DNA from: Ziziphus jujuba
Lineage: Eukaryota > Streptophyta > Magnoliopsida > Rosales > Rhamnaceae
Direction: 5' to 3'
DNA: 64,000 nucleotides
Assembly (NCBI RefSeq): GCF_031755915.1
Contig: NC_083379.1
Span: 26,660,001-26,724,000, forward strand
In this document: positions 55,736 to 64,000 of the stretch, one piece after another
Layout: each line of letters begins with the position of its first letter
Numbering within the stretch: position 1 is the stretch's first letter
Program-made: the position numbers and the translations under genes
The notes under the pieces: model-generated
The model's database searches: none
Seen by the model: the letters and a program-made list of their open reading frames with translations, nothing else
What the model was told of the DNA's origin: nothing

Positions 55736-57558
55736 AATACCCCCAAACTTAAGATTTGCTAGTCCCTAGCAAAGAAAAAGAATAAGAAAATGAAATTTTA
55801 TTTAAAGAACATAAGATACTTTAATGAGGTGCCTCAAAGATTGTATAACATATGACTTTTCAAATGGTTTCAAAGTAATTATGTAACTCAATACCTTATA
55901 TTCTATCCAACATATATGATACTTTCAATGTGTGTGTGTGGAAATCAATTTATACACTTAATTATCATATGCTTGAATAAATTTACAAGAATTAGAGATT
56001 GCTAATAACGTATGAACTACCATATGCTTGACTTAATTATCACTCTCCACTAATGTAGGTTAACGCTCCACCTTAAATCATTAGGACTTCATGGTTTCTA
56101 TTGTTAAGGCTAATGGATAAAGCTAAAGAAAGAAAAGGATAGGATATAATAAATCAAAGAAAAAAAGCTAAAATTAAATATCAATGAATAAATTACTTGT
56201 AAAATTTGTTTCTTTATTAGAACTTCTTTTCTTATTTTAACTTCAATTTCAATATCCTTTTTCTCCTTTTTATTGTGCATACATTCTTCAAATCACACAT
56301 ATTCTTTCTTTATTTCTTTTTTTTTTCTTTTTTTCTTTCTTTTCCACTAAACCCCCAAACTTATTTTTCTTCTTATTGCACATTCAAACCTCCAATTTAC
56401 ACAAAAATGCATATTAGAGCCAAATTCACCAAATACTTAACCTCCAAACTTTATTTTTTATTTTTTTTCCTTTTTTTCCTTTTTTTCTTTTTCAACACTC
56501 AAACACAAGCATATATTCATATCAATTCAATTGAAGCTCTCTTTGTAGTATGTTCAAGGTAGGAAAAAGAAATTTAAGGCTCAAAAAGGGTAAGTAAATG
56601 TGCTTTAATGAAGAAAAGGCTCTAATACATCTTTATGCATCCTAAAGGCTCAAATAAGGTACTAGTGGAAGACAATGTATTAGGTTGGCTTGAAAGGCTC
56701 AAACTTAAAACAAAGATGGCCTAAATCATGCTCTTACTAATGCATTCACCTAGGATTTTGCCTCAAGCAATAATCAAGCAAGTTCTAGAGTTCAATTAAT
56801 AATAAAGTACTCTAATTCATGCAAACCTTCTTCAAAACACAATCTAAATTATGCATTATTGATTATGTGCTCAAAATTTATTGAAAGTAACAATATGTGA
56901 ATATAGATTCAAGCATTTAGGCATACACAAAAACAAATCCACTATCTAAAAACCAATTTATTTTCAATCATAGTCTTATCATTGGCTCATTAAAGTACTT
57001 AAGAAAACACCACAAAAACAATTTTTTTTTTTTTTAATAATGGAAGGAAAATAAAAACTAAAACTAACATTTTTGAAAACTTATAAAAACACTTAAATGG
57101 ACAAGATTTAAAAGATGCAAAGCATGCTTTTCACCCCCAAACTTAAAATGAACAATGTCCTAATTGTGAAAAACATAAAATAAAGTAAAAGTAAATAAAA
57201 GGTAAAGAATACTCCCCTTTGAAGACATGGAATGTTCCTCGTAATGTGAAAACTTGAGAAAAACCTACATGTTGCATTTTCCCTACAATTTGATGTACTC
57301 CAATGCATATTCAAGGTGGTTATACTCCAAAAACCTAACTTTAGACTTGAAATTCTCAACATTCGTCTTTTGCTCTTTTACACCTAAACATCTTAAAACC
57401 TTGCAAAAACTCAAACAAAACACATCAAAACAACCTAAAAACAAGAAAACAACTAAAAACAACTACAATAAATAGATAAATATAAGGTAAAGAAAGAAAC
57501 TTGGGTTGCCTCCCAAGAGCGCTTGTTTAAAGTAATTAGCTTGACTCCTCCCTTTAAC
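55736..57558 (-). other. Ath-2 PPT and 3' non-coding region
   Basis: The PPT reads cttaagtttgggggtatt on the minus strand next to the LTR. The next 1.8 kb up to the integrase stop hold no convincing frame. They include T-rich tracts (56299-56345, 56448-56490) and short low-complexity open frames. In several Athila groups this region carries an envelope-like frame; none is visible here. Confidence 0.8.
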
Positions 57559-58662
57559 TTAATTAAGATCATCCAAGTAGAGGCTAGTCTCAAGCACTCC
57601 ACCTTCATAATATGGCTTCAACCGCTGCCCATTCACCTTAAAACTTTCATGTCCCGGTTTGGTGATTTCAATTGCTCCACTTGGAAAAATTTGTACAATA
57701 TCATATGGTCCACTCCATCTTGATCTTAATTTACTTGGAAACAATTTAAGTCTAGAGTTATAAAGAAGTACCTTTTGTCCAACATGAAAGTTCCTCTTTT
57801 TAATCATCTTGTCGTGCCATCTCTTTGTCTTTTCTTTGTAAATCTTTGCATTCTCAAAAGCATCCATCCTAAATTCTTCAAGTTCATCCAATTGCAATAG
57901 CCTATTCTTGCCCACAGCCTCTTGATCAAAATTGAGAAACTTGGTTGCCCAATATGCTTTATGCTCCAATTCCACGGGAGAAGTACCAATGGGGGTCTTA
58001 TAGGCGGTCCGGTATGCCCAAAGTGCATCATCTAGCTTTAAGCTCCAATCCTTTCTTGAAGCATTGATCATCTTCTCCAAAATCCTCTTTATTTCCCTGT
58101 TTGAAATTTCTACTTGCCCACTAGTTTGTGGGTGGTAAGGAGTAGCAATTTTATGTCTAACACCATATTTAGCAAGAAGGGATTCAAATTGTTTGTTGCA
58201 AAAATGAGTGCCACCATCACTAATGATTGCTCGGGGTGTACCAAATCTAGTAAAAATGTATTTTCTTAAAAATTTCACTACAACTCGTGCATCATTATTA
58301 AGAGGTAGTGCACTAGCTTCAACCCATTTAGAAACATAATCCACAGCAACTAAAATATATTTATTACCACAAGAAGAAGGAAAAGGACCCATGAAATCAA
58401 TACCGCAAACATCAAACAATTCTACCTCAAGGATATTCTTCAAAGGCATCTCATTCTTCCTTGATACGTTCCCGGTTCTCTGGCACCTATCACACCTTTG
58501 CACATAAATATTAGTATCTTTAAAAATAGATGGCCAATAAAATCCAGAATTTAAAATTTTTGCTATGGTTTTTGTAGTCCCAAAATGCCCCCCATACTCA
58601 CTAGAATGACAACTTTTAATAATGGACATTGTCTCTTCTCTAGCAACACACCTCCTAATTTA
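57559..58662 (-). CDS. pol: Ath-2 integrase, complete domain set
   Basis: Open frame of 356 residues from an internal Met at 58629 to the stop at 57559. The zinc domain has H8, H15, C46 and C49 ([10 protein letters not shown] and RCDRCQ). The catalytic triad is D78 (GIDFMGPFP), D138 (IISDGGTHF) and E174 ([10 protein letters not shown]), with the DD35E spacing exact. A C-terminal domain follows with [39 protein letters not shown] and [11 protein letters not shown]. It would insert element cDNA into chromosomes. A one-base deletion near 58662 separates it from the preceding linker, so the polyprotein is broken just before the zinc domain. Of all integrases in the window this is the only one with all key residues. 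Confidence 0.92.
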
Positions 58663-59448
58663 CCATCGGCACACTTCTTAAAAAGATAGGGGTCATCCCA
58701 AAAGTAATACCTACTTTCCTTAAGAAACTTATGCTGTTCATATGGTTTTGCCAAACTAGGCGGCATAACATTAGTAACCAAATAATTAACAATGTCAGCA
58801 TACCAAGGTACATCAAACATACCATCAACCTTAAACACATTCTCATCTGGAAAACACTCTTCTATATCTTTTTCTTCTTTTTCCTCACTCACTTCCAACC
58901 TAGACAAGTGATCAGCTACTAGGTTTTCTACTCCTTTTTTATCCAAAATTTCTAATTAACCTAGGTTTAGACTCTTTCTTACTCATGAGGTACTTAATTG
59001 CACTATGATCGGTATAGACAATGGTCTTAGAACCTAACAAATATGCTCTAAACTTATCAAAAGCAAAGACAATGGCAAGCATCTCTTTCTCAGTAGTAGC
59101 ATAATTAAGTTGAGCATCATTCAAAGTTTTAAAAGCATAATAAATAACATTCAGTTTTTTATCTTTCCTTTGTCTCAAAACAGCTCCTATAGCATAATCA
59201 CTAGCATCACACATAATTTCAAAAGGTAGATTCCAATTAGGAGTACACATAATGGGAGCACATATTAATTTTTCTTTCAAAAGATTAAATGCATGCATGC
59301 ATTCATCATCAAAAACAAAGGGAACATCTTTATTCAACAAGTTACAAAGAGGTTTAGTTATCTTGGAAAAATCCTTAATAAATCTCCTATAAAAGCCCGC
59401 ATGCCCAAAAAAACTCCTAATACCTTTTATTGAAGTAGGTGGAGGCAA
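58663..59448 (-). pseudogene. pol: Ath-2 RNase H and tether
   Basis: Frames 58939-59448 and 58563-58946. The first begins in the RT thumb/connection ([39 protein letters not shown]) and enters RNase H ([58 protein letters not shown]), with the D-E-D residues in place. A frameshift near 58945 interrupts before the tether GVENLVADHLSRLE. The RNase H would remove template RNA. Confidence 0.9.
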
Positions 59449-60301
59449 TTTCTCTATAACTTCTTATTTTGCTTTATCTACCTCAATTCCCCTTTTAGAA
59501 ACCTTATGACCTAAAACTATGCCCTCTTGAACCATAAAGTGACATTTTTCCCAATTAAGCACAAGATTCGTTTCTTTACACCTTAGAAGAACCCTAGATA
59601 AATTTTGCAAGCAGGAGGTAAAAGAATCACCAAATACACTAAAATCATCCATAAAAATTTCAATGATATCTTCTACCATATTCGAAAAGATGGACATCAT
59701 ACACCTTTGAAAGGTTGCAGGTGCATTGCATAAACCAAAAGGCATCCTTCTATAGGCAAAAGTTCCATAAGGACAAGTAAAAGTAGTCTTTTCTTGATCA
59801 TCAGGGGCAATAGCTATTTGATTGTAACCGCTATAACCATCTAGAAAACAATAATATTCCTTACCGGCTAACCTTTCTAACATTTGATCAATGAATAGCA
59901 AAGTAAAATGGTCTTTTCTAGTGGCCTTATTAAGCTTCCTATAATCAATACACACTCTCCACCCAGTAACTAACCTAGTAGGAATAAGCTCACTCTTATC
60001 ATTCTCTTGCACAGTCATCCCACCTTTCTTAGGAACTACTTGAATAGGACTTACCCAATTACTATCCGAAATAGGATAGATAATCCCGGCATCTAAAAGC
60101 TTTAAAATCTCACCATGAACCACTTTCTTAAGATTAGGATTAAGCCTCCTTTGATGTTCTACAGTCGGTTTATGGTCTTCCTCCATAAGTATTTTGTGCA
60201 TACAAATAGAGGGGCTAATACCCTTAATATCAGCTATAGTCCAACCTAGTGCAGTTTTATGTTCTCTTAAAACTTCTAAAAGTTTGGCTTCTTGGTCCTC
60301 A
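59449..60301 (-). CDS. pol: Ath-2 reverse transcriptase
   Basis: Open frame 59464-60201 (245 residues). It covers [108 protein letters not shown] and the catalytic FMDDF (D185, D186). It continues to [24 protein letters not shown] follows DKAK at 59464, just before the thumb. A frameshift near 60310 separates it from the linker. These are small lesions in an otherwise complete RT. Confidence 0.92.
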
Positions 60302-60592
60302 CTAAGGGCGGATGAAATTATTACCGAAAAGGGTATTATTAAATCCTAGAAAAGCATATTTTAAATGACTAGGTAGTGGCTTCAAATCAATTATAGGTGG
60401 GTGCTCCACACTCGGTATCTTTCTAGGTCCACTCTCACCTAAATCCTCAAACTTTCCAACATAATCTACCTCATAGTGGGTGGCTATATCTATGATGTTA
60501 CACTCTTGTTTTTCTTCTTCTGTACATGGTCCAAATAACTCACTCAATCCTAAGGGATCTAAATTACTTTCCTTTGCCATATCATTTACCAA
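60302..60592 (-). pseudogene. pol: Ath-2 protease-RT linker
   Basis: 96-residue frame: SNLDPLGLSELFGPCTEEEK, KIPSVEHPPIIDLKPLPSHL, KYAFLGFNNT, ending at a frameshift (one added base relative to Ath-1 near 60335). It starts right after a deletion that removed the sequence following the protease, which Ath-1 retains at 41347-41530. Confidence 0.85.
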
Positions 60593-61716
60593 TTCATCAC
60601 ATGCATCGACAAGAAAGCAGCAAGAAATGGTCTTCCAAGAATGATTGGAATGTTGTCATCTTCCTCCATATCAAGTATCACAAAGTCTGCAGGGAATATG
60701 AACTTGCTTACTTTTACAAGTACATCCTCCAATATTCCCCTTGGCCTTTTGATGCTTCGATCTGCCATTTGAAGAGTCACTGTGATAGGCTTCACATCTC
60801 CCACTCCAAGCTTCCTGTAAATGCTATATGGCATCAAATTAATGCTAGCACCTAAATCACAAAGAGCCATAAAGTTATAATGTCCAATGTTACACGAGAT
60901 ATCAAAGCTTCCCGGATCTTTTAACTTGGGTGGAATCCTATGGTGTAACCTAGCACTACTCTCCTCACTCAAAGCTACTAACTCATAATTCTCCCACCTC
61001 CTCTTGTTTGACAATATCTCCTTCAAAAACTTAACATAGGAAGGCATTTGTTCTGAGGCATCTATGAAAGGGATATTTACATGCAATTGCTTAAATACAT
61101 CAAGAAACTTTTTAAATTGATTATCTAACTTTGCATTCCTAAACCTAAATGGGAAAGGTGGAGGTGGGGTTTTCTTGTAGGCTTGATTCTTCTCCTTATT
61201 TTCATTGTGTTTGTCAATAGGTTTGGTTAGGTAAGGTGTTGGTTCAACTTTCTTTGATCCAGTTGGTGAGCTCTCGGCCTCTCTTACATGTGGTGGTATG
61301 TACTTTGTTGGTGGAGACTTCATGGCATCACTTAAACCTTCATCTTTTCTCCTATAAGCCTCATTATGCTCCACATTTGATTTTGAGTTGTCATGTGTGA
61401 CCAAGTGTGATGTTGAGTCTATAGGGCTCTGCTCATCTTCATCATGAAGAATTATCATCCCTTCGTCACTTTCTTTAGGCTCGGCTACTTGCTTTCCACT
61501 TCTTAATGTAATGGCTTGAACCTGCTCCTTTGGGTTCTTCTCCGTTTGGCTTGGCAAAGTTCCTTGACTTCTTTGGAATTGAGTTGCTAATTGACCTATT
61601 TGGTTCTCCAACCTTTTGATTGCAGCCATTTGGTTGTTGAACATTTGACTATGGTTTGTCAATTGTTGCTCAGTTCTCTGCATGAAAGAATTAGTATTAT
61701 TAGATAACTCTTGCAA
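60586..61716 (-). CDS. Ath-2 gag C-terminus and aspartic protease
   Basis: Open frame of 376 residues. The N-terminal coiled segment NNQMAAIKRLENQIGQLATQ is followed by KEQVQAITLRSGKQV, a Ser/Asn/Glu-rich linker, the PPPPFPFRFRNAKLDNQFKK region, and FLKEILSNKRRWENYELVAL. The retropepsin site is ALCDLGASINLMPYSIYRKL with the catalytic Asp at about residue 287. It ends in [14 protein letters not shown] and then stops abruptly because of the deletion at about 60625. It would process the polyprotein. Gag is separated from it by three stops (61717-61839). Confidence 0.9.
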   Translation of the reverse strand: MQELSNNTNSFMQRTEQQLTNHSQMFNNQMAAIKRLENQIGQLATQFQRSQGTLPSQTEKNPKEQVQAITLRSGKQVAEPKESDEGMIILHDEDEQSPIDSTSHLVTHDNSKSNVEHNEAYRRKDEGLSDAMKSPPTKYIPPHVREAESSPTGSKKVEPTPYLTKPIDKHNENKEKNQAYKKTPPPPFPFRFRNAKLDNQFKKFLDVFKQLHVNIPFIDASEQMPSYVKFLKEILSNKRRWENYELVALSEESSARLHHRIPPKLKDPGSFDISCNIGHYNFMALCDLGASINLMPYSIYRKLGVGDVKPITVTLQMADRSIKRPRGILEDVLVKVSKFIFPADFVILDMEEDDNIPIILGRPFLAAFLSMHVMNW

Positions 61717-61839
61717 GGATTGTTTAAGTGAAGAAAATTGAGTTTGAGCTTGAGAAGAATTTTGATTTTGATGTGCAAGTTGCGGCTTTTGGTAGAATGG
61801 AGATTAGAATTGTTGTCTTTAAAACCCTCCACTTTGTCC

Positions 61840-62979
61840 TTAATTAGACCCTTGCTGGTTGTTGTTAGACCAAGAAAAATTTGGGTGGTTCCTCCATCCT
61901 GGATTATATGTGTTAGAATATGGATTGTTTTGTTGCTTTTGGAAGTTCCCTATAAAATTAACATCATCAGAAGCAAAGGGATTTCCAACTTGGCAATCCA
62001 CACTCTTATGATCATGAGCACCACATAAATCACAAAATAAAAAATTATTAGTAGATTGGGTAGAATTCACCCCTATTTGACCAATTTGAGTGTTCAAGGT
62101 CTTCATGAATTGGGTTGCAAGTTGAGCTCCTAGGTTGTTAATATCAACGTCTTCCACGGCCTTTACTTGACTTCTTCCATTTAGTCTCCTTTCACTTGGA
62201 TATTGGTAGTTATTATGGGCCATCTCTTCAATTAATTCAAATGCTTCTGATTGCCTCTTCTTCATTAAAGAACCTCCTGCAGCTGTATCTACCAATTGTT
62301 TGTTATCATAATCTAGACCATTATAGAAAATCTGTACCTGTATCCATGTTGGAAAACCATGGTGTGGGCATCTTCTTAATAGTTCCTTGAAGCGCTCCCA
62401 TGCATCATACAAAGTCTCTTGGTCCCATTGACAAAAATTGTTTATATCACTTTTCAATTTTGCGGTCTTTGATGGAGGAAAAAATTTGTCTAGGAATTTT
62501 GCCTCCATAGCATCCCATGTAGTGATAGTACCTAAAGATAAAGAATTTAACCACACTTTTGCCTTGTCTCTAAGAGACCAAGGAAAAAGTCTTAATCGAA
62601 AAGCATCATCAGAAACACCATTTTGTTTAGACATATCACACAATTGAAGAAAACTAGAAATATGCATGTTTGGATCTTCATGAGGCAAACCACAAAATTG
62701 AACATTATTAAGCAAAGAAGTAGTAGATGCTTCAATTTTAAAATTGTTTGCTTCAATGGGTGGTCTCCTTATGCAAGACAAATCACCAACTTTCTTGTGA
62801 GCAGCATACTCGCATATGGGCAAATCATCTTCCCTTTGGTTGGCCATTGCACCTTCTTGAGTTCCTTGGTCTATACATACCCAAGTACCCCTTATGGCTT
62901 GTTTTCTAGGTGCTGGTTTATTTTCTAAGTCAACTTCCTCCTTGAACTCTTGATCACCACTATGACTCATACACAACAC
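61840..62979 (-). CDS. gag: Ath-2 gag (capsid and nucleocapsid)
   Basis: Open frame of 379 residues from ATG 62979. Conserved Athila capsid segments: NFKIEASTTSLLNNVQFCGL, EDPNMHISSFLQLCDMSKQN, RLRLFPWSLRDKAKVWLNSL, TTWDAMEAKFLDKFFPPSKT, LYDAWERFKELLRRCPHHGF, VQIFYNGLDYDNKQLVDTAA and EAFELIEEMAHNNYQYPSER. A CCHC knuckle CDLCGAHDHKSVDC lies at about residues 316-329, followed by an Asn/Gln-rich tail. The start is supported by the 555-bp leader back to the PBS. It forms virus-like particles in the cytoplasm. It is the longest undamaged domain in the window. Confidence 0.93.
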   Translation of the reverse strand: MLCMSHSGDQEFKEEVDLENKPAPRKQAIRGTWVCIDQGTQEGAMANQREDDLPICEYAAHKKVGDLSCIRRPPIEANNFKIEASTTSLLNNVQFCGLPHEDPNMHISSFLQLCDMSKQNGVSDDAFRLRLFPWSLRDKAKVWLNSLSLGTITTWDAMEAKFLDKFFPPSKTAKLKSDINNFCQWDQETLYDAWERFKELLRRCPHHGFPTWIQVQIFYNGLDYDNKQLVDTAAGGSLMKKRQSEAFELIEEMAHNNYQYPSERRLNGRSQVKAVEDVDINNLGAQLATQFMKTLNTQIGQIGVNSTQSTNNFLFCDLCGAHDHKSVDCQVGNPFASDDVNFIGNFQKQQNNPYSNTYNPGWRNHPNFSWSNNNQQGSN

Positions 62980-63534
62980 CTAATTCCTAAAAAGAGAGCA
63001 AGGAAAATAAATTAGAAAATTGAACAAGAAGAAAAAAAAATTAAAATTCTAATGTTGCTAACTAATCTAACAATTAAAATCAATTAGAAATAAAGAAAAA
63101 CAAACTAACACTTAACTAAAAGATAAATGAAAATAACTCTAGGAAATAATGAAGCATACGAAAAGAATGCAAAAAATTAAACCCTTTTGTGCAGGTATGC
63201 TTTTAAAGTAACCAATTATGCCAAACTAAAATTTCAACTAAAAGTAAGCTAAACCTAATCTTATTCAACCAAACAAATAAAAAATAATAATAAAATCCCT
63301 AAGTATGCTAGACTTGTAACCTAAGCACCAATAAATTAAAAACACAATTTTGGTTTCAAGTACCACAAAATAAGTATTAAAAATTCAAAGCAAGTTGGCC
63401 AAACAAGCAAAGATTTAAAACCCTAGCATGCAACACTAAAACCAAAATTAAGAAACAAATATAAAAATTTAAAATAAGAAAACAATGATCAAAGTACTAC
63501 TAAACCCAATCCGAATTAATATTAATGCCTTAAT
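62980..63534 (-). other. Ath-2 untranslated leader
   Basis: A-rich sequence on the plus strand between the gag start and the PBS, with no open frame or recognisable motif. Confidence 0.8.
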
Positions 63535-63551
63535 CCCCGGCAACGGCGCCA
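63535..63551 (-). promoter_or_regulatory. Ath-2 primer binding site, tRNA-Asp-like
   Basis: On the minus strand it reads tggcgccgttgccgggg, the PBS typical of Athila elements, which resembles the 3' end of tRNA-Asp. It lies 6 bp from the LTR end (acacatca). Confidence 0.9.
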
Positions 63552-63557
63552 AAAACT

Positions 63558-64000
63558 TGATGTGTAAAATCAACTCGCAAGTGCACGAATCGTTTTCAAG
63601 TAATAAAGTGAAAAAATAGGGTTGTCGTACCCAAGGGATTAAGTATTAAGTATCAAAGATAATTAGGTTTTGATAATATTTGAACTAAAATTTAATATGG
63701 CAATTGAAAACTAAATAAACTAAATTAAACAAAAGCAATCAATTAAATATGTGAATTTAATTAACTAGTAATTTTGTTAACCACACTTAATCACAAAATT
63801 AATCAAAAGTAGTTTCCACTCACAATTGATAATATTCACATAACCTAATTTATTCCTTCCGGCCTATAAATTAAATCATGCAAATTAATCAAGCATAGAT
63901 TAAGCAAATAATATGGCATGAGACATAACTATTTTCCAATCAATTATGCATTCATGTAAATCATTGGAGATCCATAATATTATCCTTTTCCAAGCTCAAA
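63558..64000 (-). repeat. Ath-2 5' LTR, first 443 bp within window
   Basis: It begins tgatgtgtaaaatcaactcg in plus-strand reading and matches the other Athila LTRs, apart from a deletion of about 120 bp near 63737. It keeps the 37-bp block that the 3' LTR has lost. It continues past the window end. Confidence 0.95.

Larger units (their letters stand above)
54033..64000 (-). mobile_element. Ath-2: near-complete Athila retrotransposon, minus strand, 5' LTR runs off the window
   Basis: On the plus strand the order is 3' LTR (54033-55735), PPT (55736-55753), non-coding 3' region, integrase, RNase H, RT, linker, protease, gag, leader, PBS (63535-63551), 5' LTR (63558 on). All catalytic motifs are recognisable, but single stops and frameshifts separate the domains and a deletion lies between protease and linker. 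No envelope-like frame is found between integrase and LTR. Gag, protease and RT wording is characteristic of the Athila clade. The left flank is tcatc in A7; the right target copy is outside the window. Confidence 0.95.

Noticed and set aside
56275..56562. 95-residue hydrophobic frame as an envelope-like Athila protein
   Set aside because: It is a run of Phe/Leu/Ser from T-rich low-complexity sequence, lies on the strand opposite to Ath-2 coding, and has no envelope hallmarks.

Overview
The window looks like plant nuclear DNA, probably from a eudicot. It is AT-rich and carries no compact genes. Almost all of it is Ty3/gypsy LTR retrotransposon sequence, with tRNA-iMet-type or tRNA-Asp-like primer binding sites, 5-bp target duplications and deeply nested insertions. 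No bacterial or organellar features, rRNA, tRNA or CRISPR array were seen. The mix of CRM-like and Athila elements suggests pericentromeric or centromere-proximal heterochromatin; that is inference. Names A1-A7, B1-B3, Ath-1 and Ath-2 are labels used only here.

Three repeat groups dominate. (1) Athila-type elements have LTRs of about 1.74 kb (TGTTAGGTCT...ACACATCA), a PBS resembling tRNA-Asp, and gag with a DLGAS protease, RT, RNase H and integrase. (2) CRM-like family A has LTRs of about 0.8-0.94 kb (TGATGAGGACATGAC...GGTTCGTATCA) and a tRNA-iMet PBS. Its polyprotein reads through the polypurine tract into the LTR. (3) Family B is related to A. It has the same LTR 3' end and PBS but a different LTR body (starting TGATGTGAT) with a TATATA box. 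A 2.9-kb solo LTR of a fourth, Tekay/Del-like type is also present.

Layout: 1-14 is the end of an LTR. 15-3717 is non-repetitive host-like DNA. 3718-6837 holds Athila LTR pieces and an A LTR fragment. 6838-19473 is B1 (minus), which contains the Tekay-like solo LTR (7142-10025) and A2 (plus, 11948-17578). 19474-42639 is a broken minus-strand Athila element, Ath-1. It is split by an inverted Athila LTR (19606-21429), a B2 LTR that itself contains A1 (24426-29557), B3 (30000-35418), and A4 (35419-40902) with a solo Athila LTR inside. 42640-52374 is A5 (minus), containing another solo Athila LTR and the plus-strand A6. 52375-53138 is a short host-like stretch. 53139-54032 is an A-type LTR (A7) cut by Ath-2. 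54033-64000 is Ath-2, a minus-strand Athila element that keeps recognisable gag, PR, RT, RNase H and IN, and whose 5' LTR runs off the window.

No copy in the window has an intact polyprotein. The main finding is that five CRM-like copies from two LTR families (A2, A4, A6, B1, B3) share the same pol deletion: the end of RT is fused directly to the integrase C-terminal tail, removing RNase H and the integrase core. This suggests a propagated non-autonomous lineage rather than independent decay.
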